From: Natrinema caseinilyticum
GTDB taxonomy: Archaea; Halobacteriota; Halobacteria; Halobacteriales; Natrialbaceae
NCBI RefSeq assembly: GCF_024227435.1
Contig: NZ_CP100445.1
Coordinates: forward strand, 1,116,001-1,180,000
Length of the DNA: 64,000 nt
Reading direction: 5' to 3'
Shown piece by piece: positions 34,040-43,673 of the stretch. The notes under the pieces were generated by a model, which was not told the DNA's origin, ran no database searches, and saw only the letters and a list, made by a program, of their open reading frames with translations. Each line of letters begins with the position of its first letter. The stretch's first letter is position 1. Both the position numbers and the translations under genes were made by a program.

Positions 34040-35196
34040 TGTAACACCTCGCGGAGTTCTCGGTCGGGTTCCCAGGTGCCGTCGTGGGATTCGGCCTCGT
34101 CACCGCGAGCGCGGACGAGGGAGACGCTCGCGCGGAGCAGCGAGATCTGCGTGTCGAAAAGCGAGTAAAACGGCTGGAGCGGGCCGAGCGCGTCGCGGGA
34201 GCCGAGGGCGGTGAACGCGAGGACGCCGGCCGGCGTCACCAGCCCGAACGGCCCGAGAACGGCCAGCGAACCGACCGTGGCCACGGTCACGCCGGTGGCG
34301 ACGAGCCACGGCGAGACCATCATGAACCACCAGTTGAACGGCAACACGATGCGACCGTACGCCCCGTGTCGGCCCAGCGCGTCGCGCTGTCGCCACAGTA
34401 ATCGAAGGAGTCCCATCGCGCGTCTGTCTTTCTGCTCGCGGCGCTTGCCGAACGCGGAGTGGGCCGCCTCCTTGTAGTGGATCTCGGGGTCGAAGACGAC
34501 GCGGCCGCCGTTGCGCCGGATTTTGAGGGCGAGTTCGGTGTCGTCGGCGATCGAGTCCTCGTCGATCGGGACGATCGCGTCGCGTTCGAACGCCGAGAAC
34601 GGACCGTGAAAGATCAGCGTCGAGTCGATGTGCGACTCGAGGACCTGGATCATCGTCTGGATGTCTCGATAACCCTGCTCGACCTCGCTGTCGCCGATGA
34701 CCTCCGCGTTCCGGCCGGTCACCCCCGCGACGTCGGGATCGGCGAGATTCGCGACCGCCTTCCGAACGGCGTCGGAGGCGAGGCGCGAATCGCAGTCGGT
34801 CTTGATGACGACCTCGTTCTCCGCGGCGGCGTAGGCCTCGTTCAGCGCCGTCGCGAGTCCTCGACGCTCGTCCTCACGGAGGAGCGAAAGCGACGGGGCC
34901 CGTCGGCCGGCGAAGAAGTCCTCGACCAGTTCGGCCGTCTCGTCGTCGCTCGAGTCGACCACGACGATCTCGACCTTCTCCATGGGGTAGTCGAGGGTGA
35001 CCAGTTCCTCGAGTTTCGATTCGACGATCGCGGCTTCGTTGTACGTCGGCAGGACGATACTGACCGACGGCTCTTCCGGCCACGTATCCGCGGGCGTTCC
35101 GGACGGCTGCCGGAGGTAGTACGAACCCAGGTAGATTAGATACGGGAGACCCGTCAGTGCAACTAACCCGAACAGGGCCTCGACGAGACGCTTCAT
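34036..35196 (-). CDS. Family 2 glycosyltransferase, membrane-anchored
   Basis: About 386 residues, closely similar along its whole length to the GT2 at 2143-3300. Shared segments include SIVLPTYNEAAIVESKL, KTDCDSRLASDAV, AHSAFGKRREQKDRRAMGLL and VLPFNWWFM. It has one N-terminal anchor and C-terminal membrane segments. ATG 35196 (MKRLVEALFG) is preferred to an in-frame extension to 35328, which reads into the promoter region. GAGGT 13 bases before the ATG is a possible ribosome site. It is the first gene of the operon running to 25832. Confidence 0.9.
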   Translation of the reverse strand: MKRLVEALFGLVALTGLPYLIYLGSYYLRQPSGTPADTWPEEPSVSIVLPTYNEAAIVESKLEELVTLDYPMEKVEIVVVDSSDDETAELVEDFFAGRRAPSLSLLREDERRGLATALNEAYAAAENEVVIKTDCDSRLASDAVRKAVANLADPDVAGVTGRNAEVIGDSEVEQGYRDIQTMIQVLESHIDSTLIFHGPFSAFERDAIVPIDEDSIADDTELALKIRRNGGRVVFDPEIHYKEAAHSAFGKRREQKDRRAMGLLRLLWRQRDALGRHGAYGRIVLPFNWWFMMVSPWLVATGVTVATVGSLAVLGPFGLVTPAGVLAFTALGSRDALGPLQPFYSLFDTQISLLRASVSLVRARGDEAESHDGTWEPDRELREVLQ

Positions 35197-35199
35197 GCG

Positions 35200-35275
35200 A
35201 GTATACCTCAACAGAGTACAGCTCTCATTAAAGACAGACCCCTTGCTATAGAAAGTTATCTTAAGTCCCCGTGGA
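35200..35275 (-). promoter_or_regulatory. Promoter region of the nine-frame polysaccharide operon
   Basis: On the minus strand, ACTTAAGATAACTTTCTATA (about 35247-35266) is AT-rich in a GC-rich setting and lies about 55-65 bases before ATG 35196. It is the only good TATA candidate upstream of the operon. No further strong internal promoter was seen until 25832, so the nine frames probably depend on it. Confidence 0.4.
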
Positions 35276-35384
35276 TAGTTCGCGAACCGAACGGTCCGAT
35301 CGGTGGTTTTTTCCACCCCGCTCGGCATCTCGGTGTACGAGAGAAACGATCGTGAACGGCATCACAGTTTCGTGATGCATGCCA

Positions 35385-35405
35385 CATCCGATATTCTTTT
35401 ACGGG
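35385..35405 (+). promoter_or_regulatory. Promoter of ribK
   Basis: GATATTCTTTTACGG at about 35390-35404 is a TATA-like box some 25-30 bases before ATG 35426. A leaderless message is likely. Confidence 0.45.
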
Positions 35406-35425
35406 ACTACAGTATACCTGCGTGT

Positions 35426-36133
35426 ATGTCTGTGTCAACCGAGTCCGCCGTCGGCCACGACGAGCTCGCGGTGCTCAAACTCCTCGCACTCCAGGGCGGG
35501 CTCGAAGGCGACGTCAAGATCTCCTGTTCTCACCTCGCCGACCGCCTCGACGCGTCGAACCAGACCGCCTCGCGACGGCTCCAACGACTCGAGAGCGCGT
35601 CGTTACTCGAGCGCGACACGGTCAGCGACGGCCAGTGGGTCTCGATCACCGACTCGGGCGAGCGAACGCTTCACGCCGAGTACGAGGATTACCGTCGCAT
35701 CTTCGAGCGGGAGTCGACGATCGAACTCGACGGCACCGTCACGAGCGGGATGGGCGAGGGACGCCATTACATCTCCCTGTCGGGCTACCAGCGCCAGTTC
35801 GAAGACCGGCTCGGCTACGAGCCGTTCCCCGGGACGTTGAACGTCGATCTCCGCGAGGACAGCGTCCGCCGGCGCAGCGCCATGGCGTCGCTCGAACCCG
35901 TCCCCATCGACGGCTGGGAGTCCGACGAGCGGACCTACGGCCCCGCAGTCTGTTATGCCGCCACGATCGAGACCACCGACGGTGACGTCTACGAGAACGC
36001 CCACACTATCGCCCCCGAGCGCACCCACCACGACGACGACCAGCTCGAGGTCATCGCGCCCGAAAAGCTTCGGGAGGAACTCGGCCTCGAGGACGGCGAT
36101 CACGTGACCGTCTCGGTGGGTGATCGCGAATGA
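35426..36133 (+). CDS. ribK: CTP-dependent riboflavin kinase with N-terminal HTH
   Basis: A 235-residue archaeal riboflavin kinase that makes FMN using CTP. The N-terminal winged helix (about 10-85; [40 protein letters not shown]) is followed by the cradle-loop kinase domain. That domain carries [33 protein letters not shown] and [20 protein letters not shown]. The fused DNA-binding domain suggests it also regulates riboflavin genes. ATG 35426 is chosen because the preceding in-frame codons lie in promoter DNA. It overlaps ribB by ATGA. Confidence 0.95.
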   Translation: MSVSTESAVGHDELAVLKLLALQGGLEGDVKISCSHLADRLDASNQTASRRLQRLESASLLERDTVSDGQWVSITDSGERTLHAEYEDYRRIFERESTIELDGTVTSGMGEGRHYISLSGYQRQFEDRLGYEPFPGTLNVDLREDSVRRRSAMASLEPVPIDGWESDERTYGPAVCYAATIETTDGDVYENAHTIAPERTHHDDDQLEVIAPEKLREELGLEDGDHVTVSVGDRE

Positions 36134-36849
36134 CGGGCTACCACGCCGGTCCGCGGTCGAACGCGGACCGCGCGAACGCGGCCACTTCGAGCGCGAACGC
36201 CGCGGCCGACCCCTTCGAGAACGCCCTCGAGTCGCTCCGACGGGGCGAGCCGATACTCGTTCACGACGCGGCGGACCGGGAGGGCGAAACGGACCTGATC
36301 TATCACGCCGATGCGGTCTCGCCGCGGGCGGTCGCACGGCTGCGAAACGACGCCGGGGGACTGGTCTGTGTCGCGCTCGCCCACGACGTCGCGGAGGCGT
36401 TCGACCTCCCGTTCTACTCGGACGCCGTCGATCACCCCGCGACGGCCGACCACGAACTCGGCTACGACGATCGGTCGTCGTTCTCGCTGACGGTCAACCA
36501 TCGCGATACGTACACGGGAATCACCGACGAGGACCGCTCGACGACCATCCAGGCACTCGGCGACGCCGCCGACGCACCCGATCGGGTCGCCTTCGCCGAG
36601 CAGTTTCGGGTCCCGGGCCACGTCCACCTGCTCAAGGGCGCGCCCGATCTGCTCGCCCAGCGGGAGGGCCACACGGAACTGGGACTCGCCCTCGCCGACG
36701 CCGCCGACCTCGCGCCGGCCGTCGTCGTCTGTGAGATGCTCGACGACGAAACCGGCACGGCGCTCTCGCCCGCCGACGCCCTGGGCTACGCGGACCGATA
36801 CGACTTCGCCTACCTCGAGGGCCGCGAGATCGTCGAACGGCTCGAATAG
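36130..36849 (+). CDS. ribB: 3,4-dihydroxy-2-butanone 4-phosphate synthase
   Basis: A 239-residue enzyme that turns ribulose 5-phosphate into the four-carbon unit of riboflavin. Motifs are [18 protein letters not shown] (metal-binding Glu and Asp), [20 protein letters not shown], and [20 protein letters not shown]. About 35 acidic/Ala/Asn-rich residues precede the enzyme domain. It overlaps ribK by four bases, giving a two-gene riboflavin/FMN operon. Confidence 0.95.
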   Translation: MTGYHAGPRSNADRANAATSSANAAADPFENALESLRRGEPILVHDAADREGETDLIYHADAVSPRAVARLRNDAGGLVCVALAHDVAEAFDLPFYSDAVDHPATADHELGYDDRSSFSLTVNHRDTYTGITDEDRSTTIQALGDAADAPDRVAFAEQFRVPGHVHLLKGAPDLLAQREGHTELGLALADAADLAPAVVVCEMLDDETGTALSPADALGYADRYDFAYLEGREIVERLE

Positions 36850-37029
36850 CGGTCTCCGTCCGTCTCGAACGCGACGGCGCACCCACGTCTCTCGACACGT
36901 CGCCTCACGCATATTTTGACTGGCGTACTCGCGGACGACCGTCGCACGCACGGGTTCGCGGGAGACGACTGATCCGCCGACTCTCCCGGCAGGTCGAGGG
37001 AGAACCTGAATCGTCCTCGTCGAACGATT

Positions 37030-37078
37030 CGAGCGGAATCGCGAATACTTAGTAGAGTGACTTGCAACACATTCGATT
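37030..37078 (+). promoter_or_regulatory. Promoter of ilvE
   Basis: GAATACTTAGTAG at about 37042-37054 is a TATA-like box 25-37 bases before ATG 37079. It suggests a message with little or no leader. The remainder of 36850-37030 shows nothing recognisable. Confidence 0.4.
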
Positions 37079-38014
37079 ATGGGATTCGACGAGATGGACG
37101 TCGACACGATCTGGATGGACGGCGAGTTCGTCGACTGGGACGACGCGCAGATCCACGTTCTCACACACGGACTCCACTACGGAAGCGGTGTCTTCGAAGG
37201 CGCACGCTGTTACGACACCGAATCGGGTCCGGCACTCTTTCGCTGGGAGGAACACTTAGAGCGGTTGTTCCAGTCCGCGAAACCGTACGAGATGGACGTC
37301 GACTACACGAAAGACGAACTCACCGAGGCGACGAAGGAACTCATCACGCGCCAGGGGCTCCCCTCCTGTTACGTGCGACCGATCGCCTTCTACGGCTACA
37401 ACTCGCTGGGCGTCAGTCCCAAGGACTGTCCGACGCGCACCGCCATCGCCGCCTGGCCGTGGGGTGCCTATCTCGGCGAAGACGCCCTCGAGAACGGGAT
37501 CGACGTGATGATCTCCTCGTGGCGAAAGCACTCCTCGAGTCAGATACCGACGAACGCCAAGACCACCGGCCTCTACGTCAACAGCATGCTCGCGGGCGAG
37601 GAAGCGCGCCGGAACGGCTACGCCGAAGCGATCGTCCTCAACAAGGAGGGCAACGTCGCCGAGGGGCCCGGCGAGAACGTCTTCCTGGTTCGGGATGGCG
37701 AACTCTACACCCCCGGCCTCTCCGAGTCGATCCTCGACGGCATCACTCGCGACTCCGTGATCCAGATCGCGGAAGACAACGGGTATACCGTCCACGACAA
37801 CGTGTCCATCTCCCGCGGCGAACTCAACACGGCCGACGAACTGTTCTTTACCGGGTCCGCGGCCGAGATCACGCCCATCCGGAAAGTCGACAACGTCGTC
37901 ATCGGCGACGGCACCCGCGGCCCCGTCACCGAAGAACTCCAGCAGGAGTTCTTCGACATCGTCGAACGGGGTTCCGACGAATACGACGAGTGGTTCGAGT
38001 ACGTCGACGTCTGA
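37079..38014 (+). CDS. ilvE: Branched-chain amino acid aminotransferase
   Basis: A 311-residue fold type IV PLP enzyme that makes or breaks down Leu, Ile and Val with 2-oxoglutarate. Family segments are THGLHYGSGVFEGARCY, SCYVRPIAFYGYNSLG and QIPTNAKTTGLYVNSMLAGE, with PLP Lys161. EAIVLNKEGNVAEGPGENVF and FFTGSAAEITPIRKVDN follow. Length and order fit the archaeal family. It stands alone with its own promoter. Confidence 0.95.
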   Translation: MGFDEMDVDTIWMDGEFVDWDDAQIHVLTHGLHYGSGVFEGARCYDTESGPALFRWEEHLERLFQSAKPYEMDVDYTKDELTEATKELITRQGLPSCYVRPIAFYGYNSLGVSPKDCPTRTAIAAWPWGAYLGEDALENGIDVMISSWRKHSSSQIPTNAKTTGLYVNSMLAGEEARRNGYAEAIVLNKEGNVAEGPGENVFLVRDGELYTPGLSESILDGITRDSVIQIAEDNGYTVHDNVSISRGELNTADELFFTGSAAEITPIRKVDNVVIGDGTRGPVTEELQQEFFDIVERGSDEYDEWFEYVDV

Positions 38015-38291
38015 GAGCGCCTGCTCGGTCCGAACGCATCTAATCGCTCTCCAGATAGGTACCGAACGCCGACACGAATCACTGAACCGTTCGTACTGCC
38101 CTCTATCGATCGATCGACTGGCGTGGCCGGGAGCACGCCTCGAGCACCGCGAGAGGCGCGCGACCCGGGGAAAGGCAGGCCGCCACCCGGTGTCGACCGC
38201 GAGCGAGTGAAACGAGCGAGCGGGCCGACGACTGACGTGGAGTGACGCGTCGCGTCACGGAACGGAAGGGGGAGCGCAGCACAAACGGTCG

Positions 38292-39017
38292 TTAGTCGTC
38301 GTTCGCTCGCTCGACCTGATCGGTCTGGTCGGTTCGGTCGTCGCGGTCGACTCGCGCCTCGTCGATGACGTCGATCGAGACGCCGGCGTTCATGCCGCGA
38401 CGGTTGGCGTCGCCGAAGCCGGCCGAAAGGATTCGGGTCAGGGCGTCCTCGACGTCCTCCTCGAGTTCCGTGATTTCGTCGGGCTGGACTTCGACGACGT
38501 AGCCGGTCGTGATGTTCGGCGAGGTCGGAAGGAAGAGAACCTCACGGCCGTCGCTGGTCACTTTTCCCGTTTTGAACGCCGTCATCCGCAAGCCCTCCCA
38601 GGTTTCGATTTTGACCGGCTTCTGGAGCGATTCCTGCTCGCCGAAGGCGGTCTCGGCGGCCATCTTCGAGGCGTTGTAGACGACGCGAACCACTGGCACG
38701 CGGTTCGCGACGTTGTCGACGAGCCGTTCGACGAGCCCGCCCACGGTCGTCCGCATGAGGTATCCGACGGAAAACGTGAGAATGATGAAAACGGTCAGCG
38801 CGACGATCACGCGGAGAAACTGAGCGATCTGCTCGCGCGTCTGGACGGCCTGCTCGGTCGAGCCGGGGATCAACGGCTTGAGCGCCGCCTGATCGAGAAT
38901 GAGACCGGGGGTCACACCGGCGATCAGTCCGTAGAGCCAGTAAATAGCGTAGAGCGTGATGAGGATCGGGCCGAGGACGATCAGCCCACTCGCGAAATCC
39001 CGCTTCCACGAAGCCAT
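38292..39017 (-). CDS. DUF502 family membrane protein
   Basis: A 241-residue protein of the DUF502 family. Two N-terminal membrane segments (GLIVLGPILITLYAIYWLYG and RVIVALTVFIILTFSVGYL) flank a loop. A conserved soluble part follows: RVPVVRVVYNASKMAAETAF, DGREVLFLPTSPNITTGYVV. The last residues form an acidic tail rich in Asp and Arg. ATG 39017 (MASWKRDFASG) is preferred to GTG 39026. Function is unknown. The 277 bases before 38292 hold GC-rich inverted repeats, including GTGACGCG/CGCGTCAC near 38241-38257. Confidence 0.87.
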   Translation of the reverse strand: MASWKRDFASGLIVLGPILITLYAIYWLYGLIAGVTPGLILDQAALKPLIPGSTEQAVQTREQIAQFLRVIVALTVFIILTFSVGYLMRTTVGGLVERLVDNVANRVPVVRVVYNASKMAAETAFGEQESLQKPVKIETWEGLRMTAFKTGKVTSDGREVLFLPTSPNITTGYVVEVQPDEITELEEDVEDALTRILSAGFGDANRRGMNAGVSIDVIDEARVDRDDRTDQTDQVERANDD

Positions 39018-39272
39018 GTCCGTCACCTCACACTACTGGCTAATGAGCCCTTCCCTTTGTCGTATCCGCCGAGAAACCGCCGCCGCGTATGCCATTTGTG
39101 GACACACCGACGGCGATCGGGAGTCTCGAGCGGGGCCCGCAGATCGAAGGCGTCGCCGTCCGCCGGCCGGGTGCCGTCGTCGCTTAGATCCGGTCCCGTC
39201 GTCGTCTTCCGATCGTGGACCGAAGCGACCGGCCGGCCAAATTTGATGTCCGCGCGCTGAGCACCGATACGT

Positions 39273-40649
39273 ATGAGCCTCGAGCAGGAGCCCGCGGACG
39301 AGGAGGCCGATCCGCTGGACGCGTTCCGTCAGTTCTTCGCCCTCGAGCGGGACGTGCTCGTCCTCTCGGTCGCGATGTTCGCGTTCAGTCTCGGGTTCCA
39401 GATGACCAGCCGGTACATGGCCGAGTACATGGCCGCGCTCGGCGCGTCGGTGTTCGTGGTCGGCCTGTTCGGGACGGTCGGCAACGTGATCAGTGCCGTC
39501 TACCCCTACCCAGGCGGGGCGATTTCGGACCGTCTCGGCTCGCGGTACGCGCTAACGGCGTTCGGGCTGTGTTCGACGCTCGGGTTCGCCGTCTGGCTCG
39601 CGGCCCCGGCAGTCGCGGACGTCTCCGTCGGGCCGACGTCGCTTGCGGTCGTCGCGATATTCGTCGGGTTGGTACTCGCACAGGCCTGGAAGTCGTTCGG
39701 GCTCGGGGCGACGTTCGCCATCGTCAAGCAAGCGGTCTCCCCCTCGCACCTGGCCGCCGGCTTCGCGAGCACCGAGACGTTCCGCCGCACCGCCTTTCTC
39801 GTCGGGCCACTGTTCGCGGCGGCGCTGTTCTACCCCTTCGGCTCGAGCGACGGCGAGATCCGCACCGCCTTTCGGCTCATCCTGTTCGTCGCGGTACTTT
39901 TCGGCGTCCTCGGGACGATCGTTCAGCACGTCCTCTACGAAGCCGACGAGGACGGTATCGGGACGGAGTTCGAGGGCCTCGCCCAGCTGCTCGCCGATCT
40001 CCGGGCGATGCCCGACGAACTCCGACCGCTGCTCGTCGGCGACACGCTGGTCCGGTTCGCCAACGGGATGGTCTACGTCTTCTTCGTCATCGTCGTCACG
40101 CGGTTTCTCGAGGTGGGACTCGCGCTTTCCGTCCCGCTCGTCGGCACCGTCGACCTGTCGCCCCAGTCGTACTTCGGCGTCCTGCTCGGGCTCGAGATGC
40201 TGGTGGCGTTGCTGACGATGGTTCCGGTCGCCAAAGCCGCCGAGCGAATCGGACTCAAACCGGTCGTCGCGCTCGGGTTCGGCGTCTACGCGGTCTTTCC
40301 GATCCTGCTGATAAACGCCCCGCGCAACGCCGCCGTGCTCGCCGTCCTCTTCGCCTTCTCGGGGCTGCGATTCGCCGGGTTGCCCGCACACAAGGCGCTG
40401 ATCGTCGGGCCCGCCGAACAGGGCGCCGGCGGTCGGGTGACCGGCGCGTACTACCTCCTGCGGAACGTGATCGTCATTCCGAGCGCGGCGATCGGCGGGT
40501 TGCTGTGGGGCGGCTTCTCGAATCCCCTGACCGGCGCGCGCGTAGTCGCCGGCGATCCGACGCTCGCGTTCGGACTCGCGTCGGCGATCGGATTGCTCGG
40601 GACGGGCTATTTCCTCCTCTTCGGCGAGGAATTCGAAGCATATCGGTAG
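39273..40649 (+). CDS. Major facilitator superfamily transporter
   Basis: A 458-residue protein with 11-12 hydrophobic segments. It has an MFS-type loop after segment two (YPYPGGAISDRLGSRYALTA, the G-x3-D-R-x-G-R/S-R motif) and a repeat in the second half (AERIGLKPVVALGFGVYAVF). It should import or export a small solute; the substrate is not visible. No partner gene is joined to it. Confidence 0.87.
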   Translation: MSLEQEPADEEADPLDAFRQFFALERDVLVLSVAMFAFSLGFQMTSRYMAEYMAALGASVFVVGLFGTVGNVISAVYPYPGGAISDRLGSRYALTAFGLCSTLGFAVWLAAPAVADVSVGPTSLAVVAIFVGLVLAQAWKSFGLGATFAIVKQAVSPSHLAAGFASTETFRRTAFLVGPLFAAALFYPFGSSDGEIRTAFRLILFVAVLFGVLGTIVQHVLYEADEDGIGTEFEGLAQLLADLRAMPDELRPLLVGDTLVRFANGMVYVFFVIVVTRFLEVGLALSVPLVGTVDLSPQSYFGVLLGLEMLVALLTMVPVAKAAERIGLKPVVALGFGVYAVFPILLINAPRNAAVLAVLFAFSGLRFAGLPAHKALIVGPAEQGAGGRVTGAYYLLRNVIVIPSAAIGGLLWGGFSNPLTGARVVAGDPTLAFGLASAIGLLGTGYFLLFGEEFEAYR

Positions 40650-40793
40650 CGTCGCCGGGCCTCGAGTGTCTCGACAGACGCGACGACGAGTGCTCGAGCC
40701 AGTCGCGGGGACGCGGGTCGACGGGACGGCCGGACTCGAGAGCAGACCGGCCGCGATTCGACGGGCTCGAGCCGCCCGTTCGGCGCCCCCGGA

Positions 40794-43439
40794 TCACCGC
40801 GACGCGTTTCTACCGCGGGACGCGTGAACGGCGGGAAGCGTGAACGATATCGTCGTCCCGTCGCCGGATTCAGAGTCCACCCAGATCTCGCCGCCGTGGC
40901 GGTCGACGATGCGCTTACAGAGCGCCAGCCCGATGCCCGTCCCGGGGTATTCTTCGTGACTGTGTAATCGCTGGAACACCTCGAAAACGCGATCTGCGTG
41001 GTCCGGGTCGATCCCGATGCCCTCGTCGCGAACAGAAATTTTCCACGCCTCGCCCTCGCGTTCGGCCGCGATATCGATCACCGGCGGGTCGTCACCGCTG
41101 TACGTGATCGCGTTACTCAGCAGGTTCTGAAACACCTGACGAACCTGGCTTGCGTCGCCCTCGATTCGAGGAAGGTCCTCGGTCGTGATCCGCGCGTCGC
41201 GTTCGTCGATCCGTAGCTGCAAGTCGTGAAGCACGGACTCGAGGACGTCGTTCAGGTCCACCGGTTCGAACGGATCGCCGCGCGTATCGACGCGCGAATA
41301 CTCGAGCAAGCCGTCGATCATCTCGCGCATCCGCTCGGCGCCGTCGACGGCGAACGCCAGGAACTCCTCGCCGTCCTCGTCGAGCGCGTCACCGTAGCGC
41401 GTCTCGAGCAGTTGCAGGTAACTCGTGACCATTCGCAGGGGCTCTTGCAGGTCGTGAGACGCGACGTACGCGAACTGCTCGAGGCGTTCGTTCGAGGCTT
41501 CGAGCTTCCGGCGGTACTCCTCGCGTTCGGTGATATCCTGTGTCACGAGCATCCCGGCGTAGACCTCGTCGTCGGCGTTTCGAACGGGGAGCGACTGCGA
41601 CAGCAGGTTTCGGCCCTGGTACTCGGTCTCGAACGAGTTCGATTCGCCGTCGAAGACCGCGCGGATGGAGCGCTCGACCTCCTCGAAGAGGGCGGTGGGA
41701 AAGAGATCCGGAATGGACGTGCCGACGATGTCGTCCGTGGGGATGCCGAACTCCTCGAGCAACTCGCCGCCGGCGGCGGTGTAAATCAATTCCTCGTCGT
41801 ACAGGCCGACCGCGCCGTTCGGGAAATTCTCCGCGAGGGTGCGGTAGAGACGCTCGCTCTCCTCGAGCGCCCGTTCGCGCGCTTTCCGGTCCGAGATGTC
41901 TCGGACGACGCCGACTCGTTCGCGATGGTCGTCGGACAACATCGAGAACGTCGCTTCCGCGGGCACGGACCTGCCGTCCGCCGTCCGGAGCGAGGCTTCG
42001 ACGATCGGTCCCTCGGCCGTCCCCGTCGCCATCTCCCGTTCCGCTTCGCGTGCCCGTTCGATCGTCTCGTCGTCGGCGACGAGGGAGACGTGCGAACCGA
42101 GAAGCTCCGCCCGGGAGTAGCCGGTCATCTCCGCGTAGGCGTCGTTTACCATCGTGAATCGACCCTGCTCGTCGACCACGTAGATGCCGTCGTCGACGGT
42201 TTCCACGATCGTCTCGTACTGTTCCAGTTCGCGTTCGTACGCGACCCGATCGGAGACGTCGCGGACGGTGCCGATCCGTCCCTGCTCGTCGTCGGCGAAC
42301 TCGAACAGCGTGAACCGACTCTCGACGATCAGCGGGTCGCCGGTCGCCGGATACAGTTCCTCTTCGAATACCGCGACGGAGGAGCCCGTGTCCTCCATCT
42401 CGGCCTGTTTGGCGTTCGCGACTTCGACGTACTTCTCGCCGAAAACCGTCTCGGCGTGCGACCCGACGAGTTCGTCGCGATCGTAGCCGGTCATCGACGC
42501 GAACGCGCTGTTGACCATCGTGAACTCGTGGTTCCCATCGAGGAGATACACGCCGTCTCCGACGGTTTCGACGACCGTCTCGTACCGTTCCAGTTCGCGT
42601 TCGTACGCCTTGCGTTCGGTGACGTCTCGCGTGACGCCGACGCGACCTCGTTCAGTTCCGATCTCGAGGGTGACGAACCGGTTCTGAACCGTGCGCGTCT
42701 CTCCGTTCGGACCGGTAACCTCGGTCTCGAAATCGATCGAATCACACTCGCCGTCGACCAGTTTTCGCCACTCTTCCTCGTCCGTGTCGACGAATCGATC
42801 GCCGAAGAACAGCGAACCGTGAGCGCCGAGTAACTCCTCTCGAGAGTGTTCGCTCATCGCGACGAACGCGTCGTTGACGAAGACGAATCGGCCGTCGTGG
42901 TCGGTCACGTACACGCCGTCGTCGACGGTTTCGACCATTCGCTCGAACCGTTTTAGTTCCCGCTCTCGCGTTCGGGACTCGGTTCCCTCGCGAATCTGCT
43001 CCCCCTCGCGGATCCCCTCTCGCGTCGGCTCGGACCGCACTCGAGCGACGACGATCGTTCCCAGAAACTCGCCGTCGTCCGTGACCGGATTGACCCGTAG
43101 TTCCAACGGAACAGACGCCCCGTCGACGGCGCGTGCGAGAAGGTCCACGCTCACGACAGCGTCGTCTCGAGGTTCGATTCGCCGCGAAATTTCGCGTTCG
43201 AGTCGAGCGACGTCGTCGGCGGCGAGAACGAGCGAGACGTGTTCGCCGACGAGTTCGTCGCGGTGATACCCCGTCATCTCGACGAGCGCCTCGTTTACCG
43301 CGACGACGGTCCCATCCGGATCGAGGTAGCAGATTCCGTCGTCGATCGTCTCGACGAGCGTCCGGTACCGCTCGAGCGCCACCTCGTCATCGGCGTCTCC
43401 CCAGTACACCTCGTTGGTGGCGTCCGTACGCGTGTTCAT
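40794..43439 (-). CDS. Multi-PAS sensor histidine kinase
   Basis: An 881-residue soluble kinase with no membrane segment. Five PAS domains lie in order (about residues 20-135, 160-275, 285-400, 405-520, 530-645), each starting with a YxTxVETVDDGVY-like segment. The kinase core follows: HisKA with FAYVASHDLQEPLRMV (phospho-acceptor His near 664) and HATPase_c with FQNLLSNAITYSGDDPP, VRDEGIGIDPDH and GTGIGLALCKRIVDRHGG. It probably senses internal redox, light or a ligand and passes phosphate to an unlinked regulator. ATG 43439 is chosen; codons upstream read non-coding. The repeated PAS DNA suggests internal duplication. Confidence 0.93.
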   Translation of the reverse strand: MNTRTDATNEVYWGDADDEVALERYRTLVETIDDGICYLDPDGTVVAVNEALVEMTGYHRDELVGEHVSLVLAADDVARLEREISRRIEPRDDAVVSVDLLARAVDGASVPLELRVNPVTDDGEFLGTIVVARVRSEPTREGIREGEQIREGTESRTRERELKRFERMVETVDDGVYVTDHDGRFVFVNDAFVAMSEHSREELLGAHGSLFFGDRFVDTDEEEWRKLVDGECDSIDFETEVTGPNGETRTVQNRFVTLEIGTERGRVGVTRDVTERKAYERELERYETVVETVGDGVYLLDGNHEFTMVNSAFASMTGYDRDELVGSHAETVFGEKYVEVANAKQAEMEDTGSSVAVFEEELYPATGDPLIVESRFTLFEFADDEQGRIGTVRDVSDRVAYERELEQYETIVETVDDGIYVVDEQGRFTMVNDAYAEMTGYSRAELLGSHVSLVADDETIERAREAEREMATGTAEGPIVEASLRTADGRSVPAEATFSMLSDDHRERVGVVRDISDRKARERALEESERLYRTLAENFPNGAVGLYDEELIYTAAGGELLEEFGIPTDDIVGTSIPDLFPTALFEEVERSIRAVFDGESNSFETEYQGRNLLSQSLPVRNADDEVYAGMLVTQDITEREEYRRKLEASNERLEQFAYVASHDLQEPLRMVTSYLQLLETRYGDALDEDGEEFLAFAVDGAERMREMIDGLLEYSRVDTRGDPFEPVDLNDVLESVLHDLQLRIDERDARITTEDLPRIEGDASQVRQVFQNLLSNAITYSGDDPPVIDIAAEREGEAWKISVRDEGIGIDPDHADRVFEVFQRLHSHEEYPGTGIGLALCKRIVDRHGGEIWVDSESGDGTTISFTLPAVHASRGRNASR

Positions 43440-43673
43440 TGATCCGCTAGATAGCCGGTACCGGGTATAAAAGACACGCCGCGCGGTGTGATGGCGCGGG
43501 TGGTAATTTGGTCTCGCGCCGCGATCACCGATTCCGGTCTCGCCCACCGTACTCGCGAGTCGGGTTCGCGCGGCGTCCGTTCGCACTGCGCGGATGCGCG
43601 GACGCGCATTTCGTCGGTCGAGTCGCGAGGGGGTCGCTCCGTCCTCGGGCCGGCGTTTCACCCCGTCTGCACC

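Noticed and set aside
38130-38270. GC-rich repeats with a GGGGAAAGGCAGG-like run, considered as RNase P RNA
   Set aside because: The conserved core elements and overall stem order of RNase P RNA could not be found; stretches of this kind are common between haloarchaeal genes.
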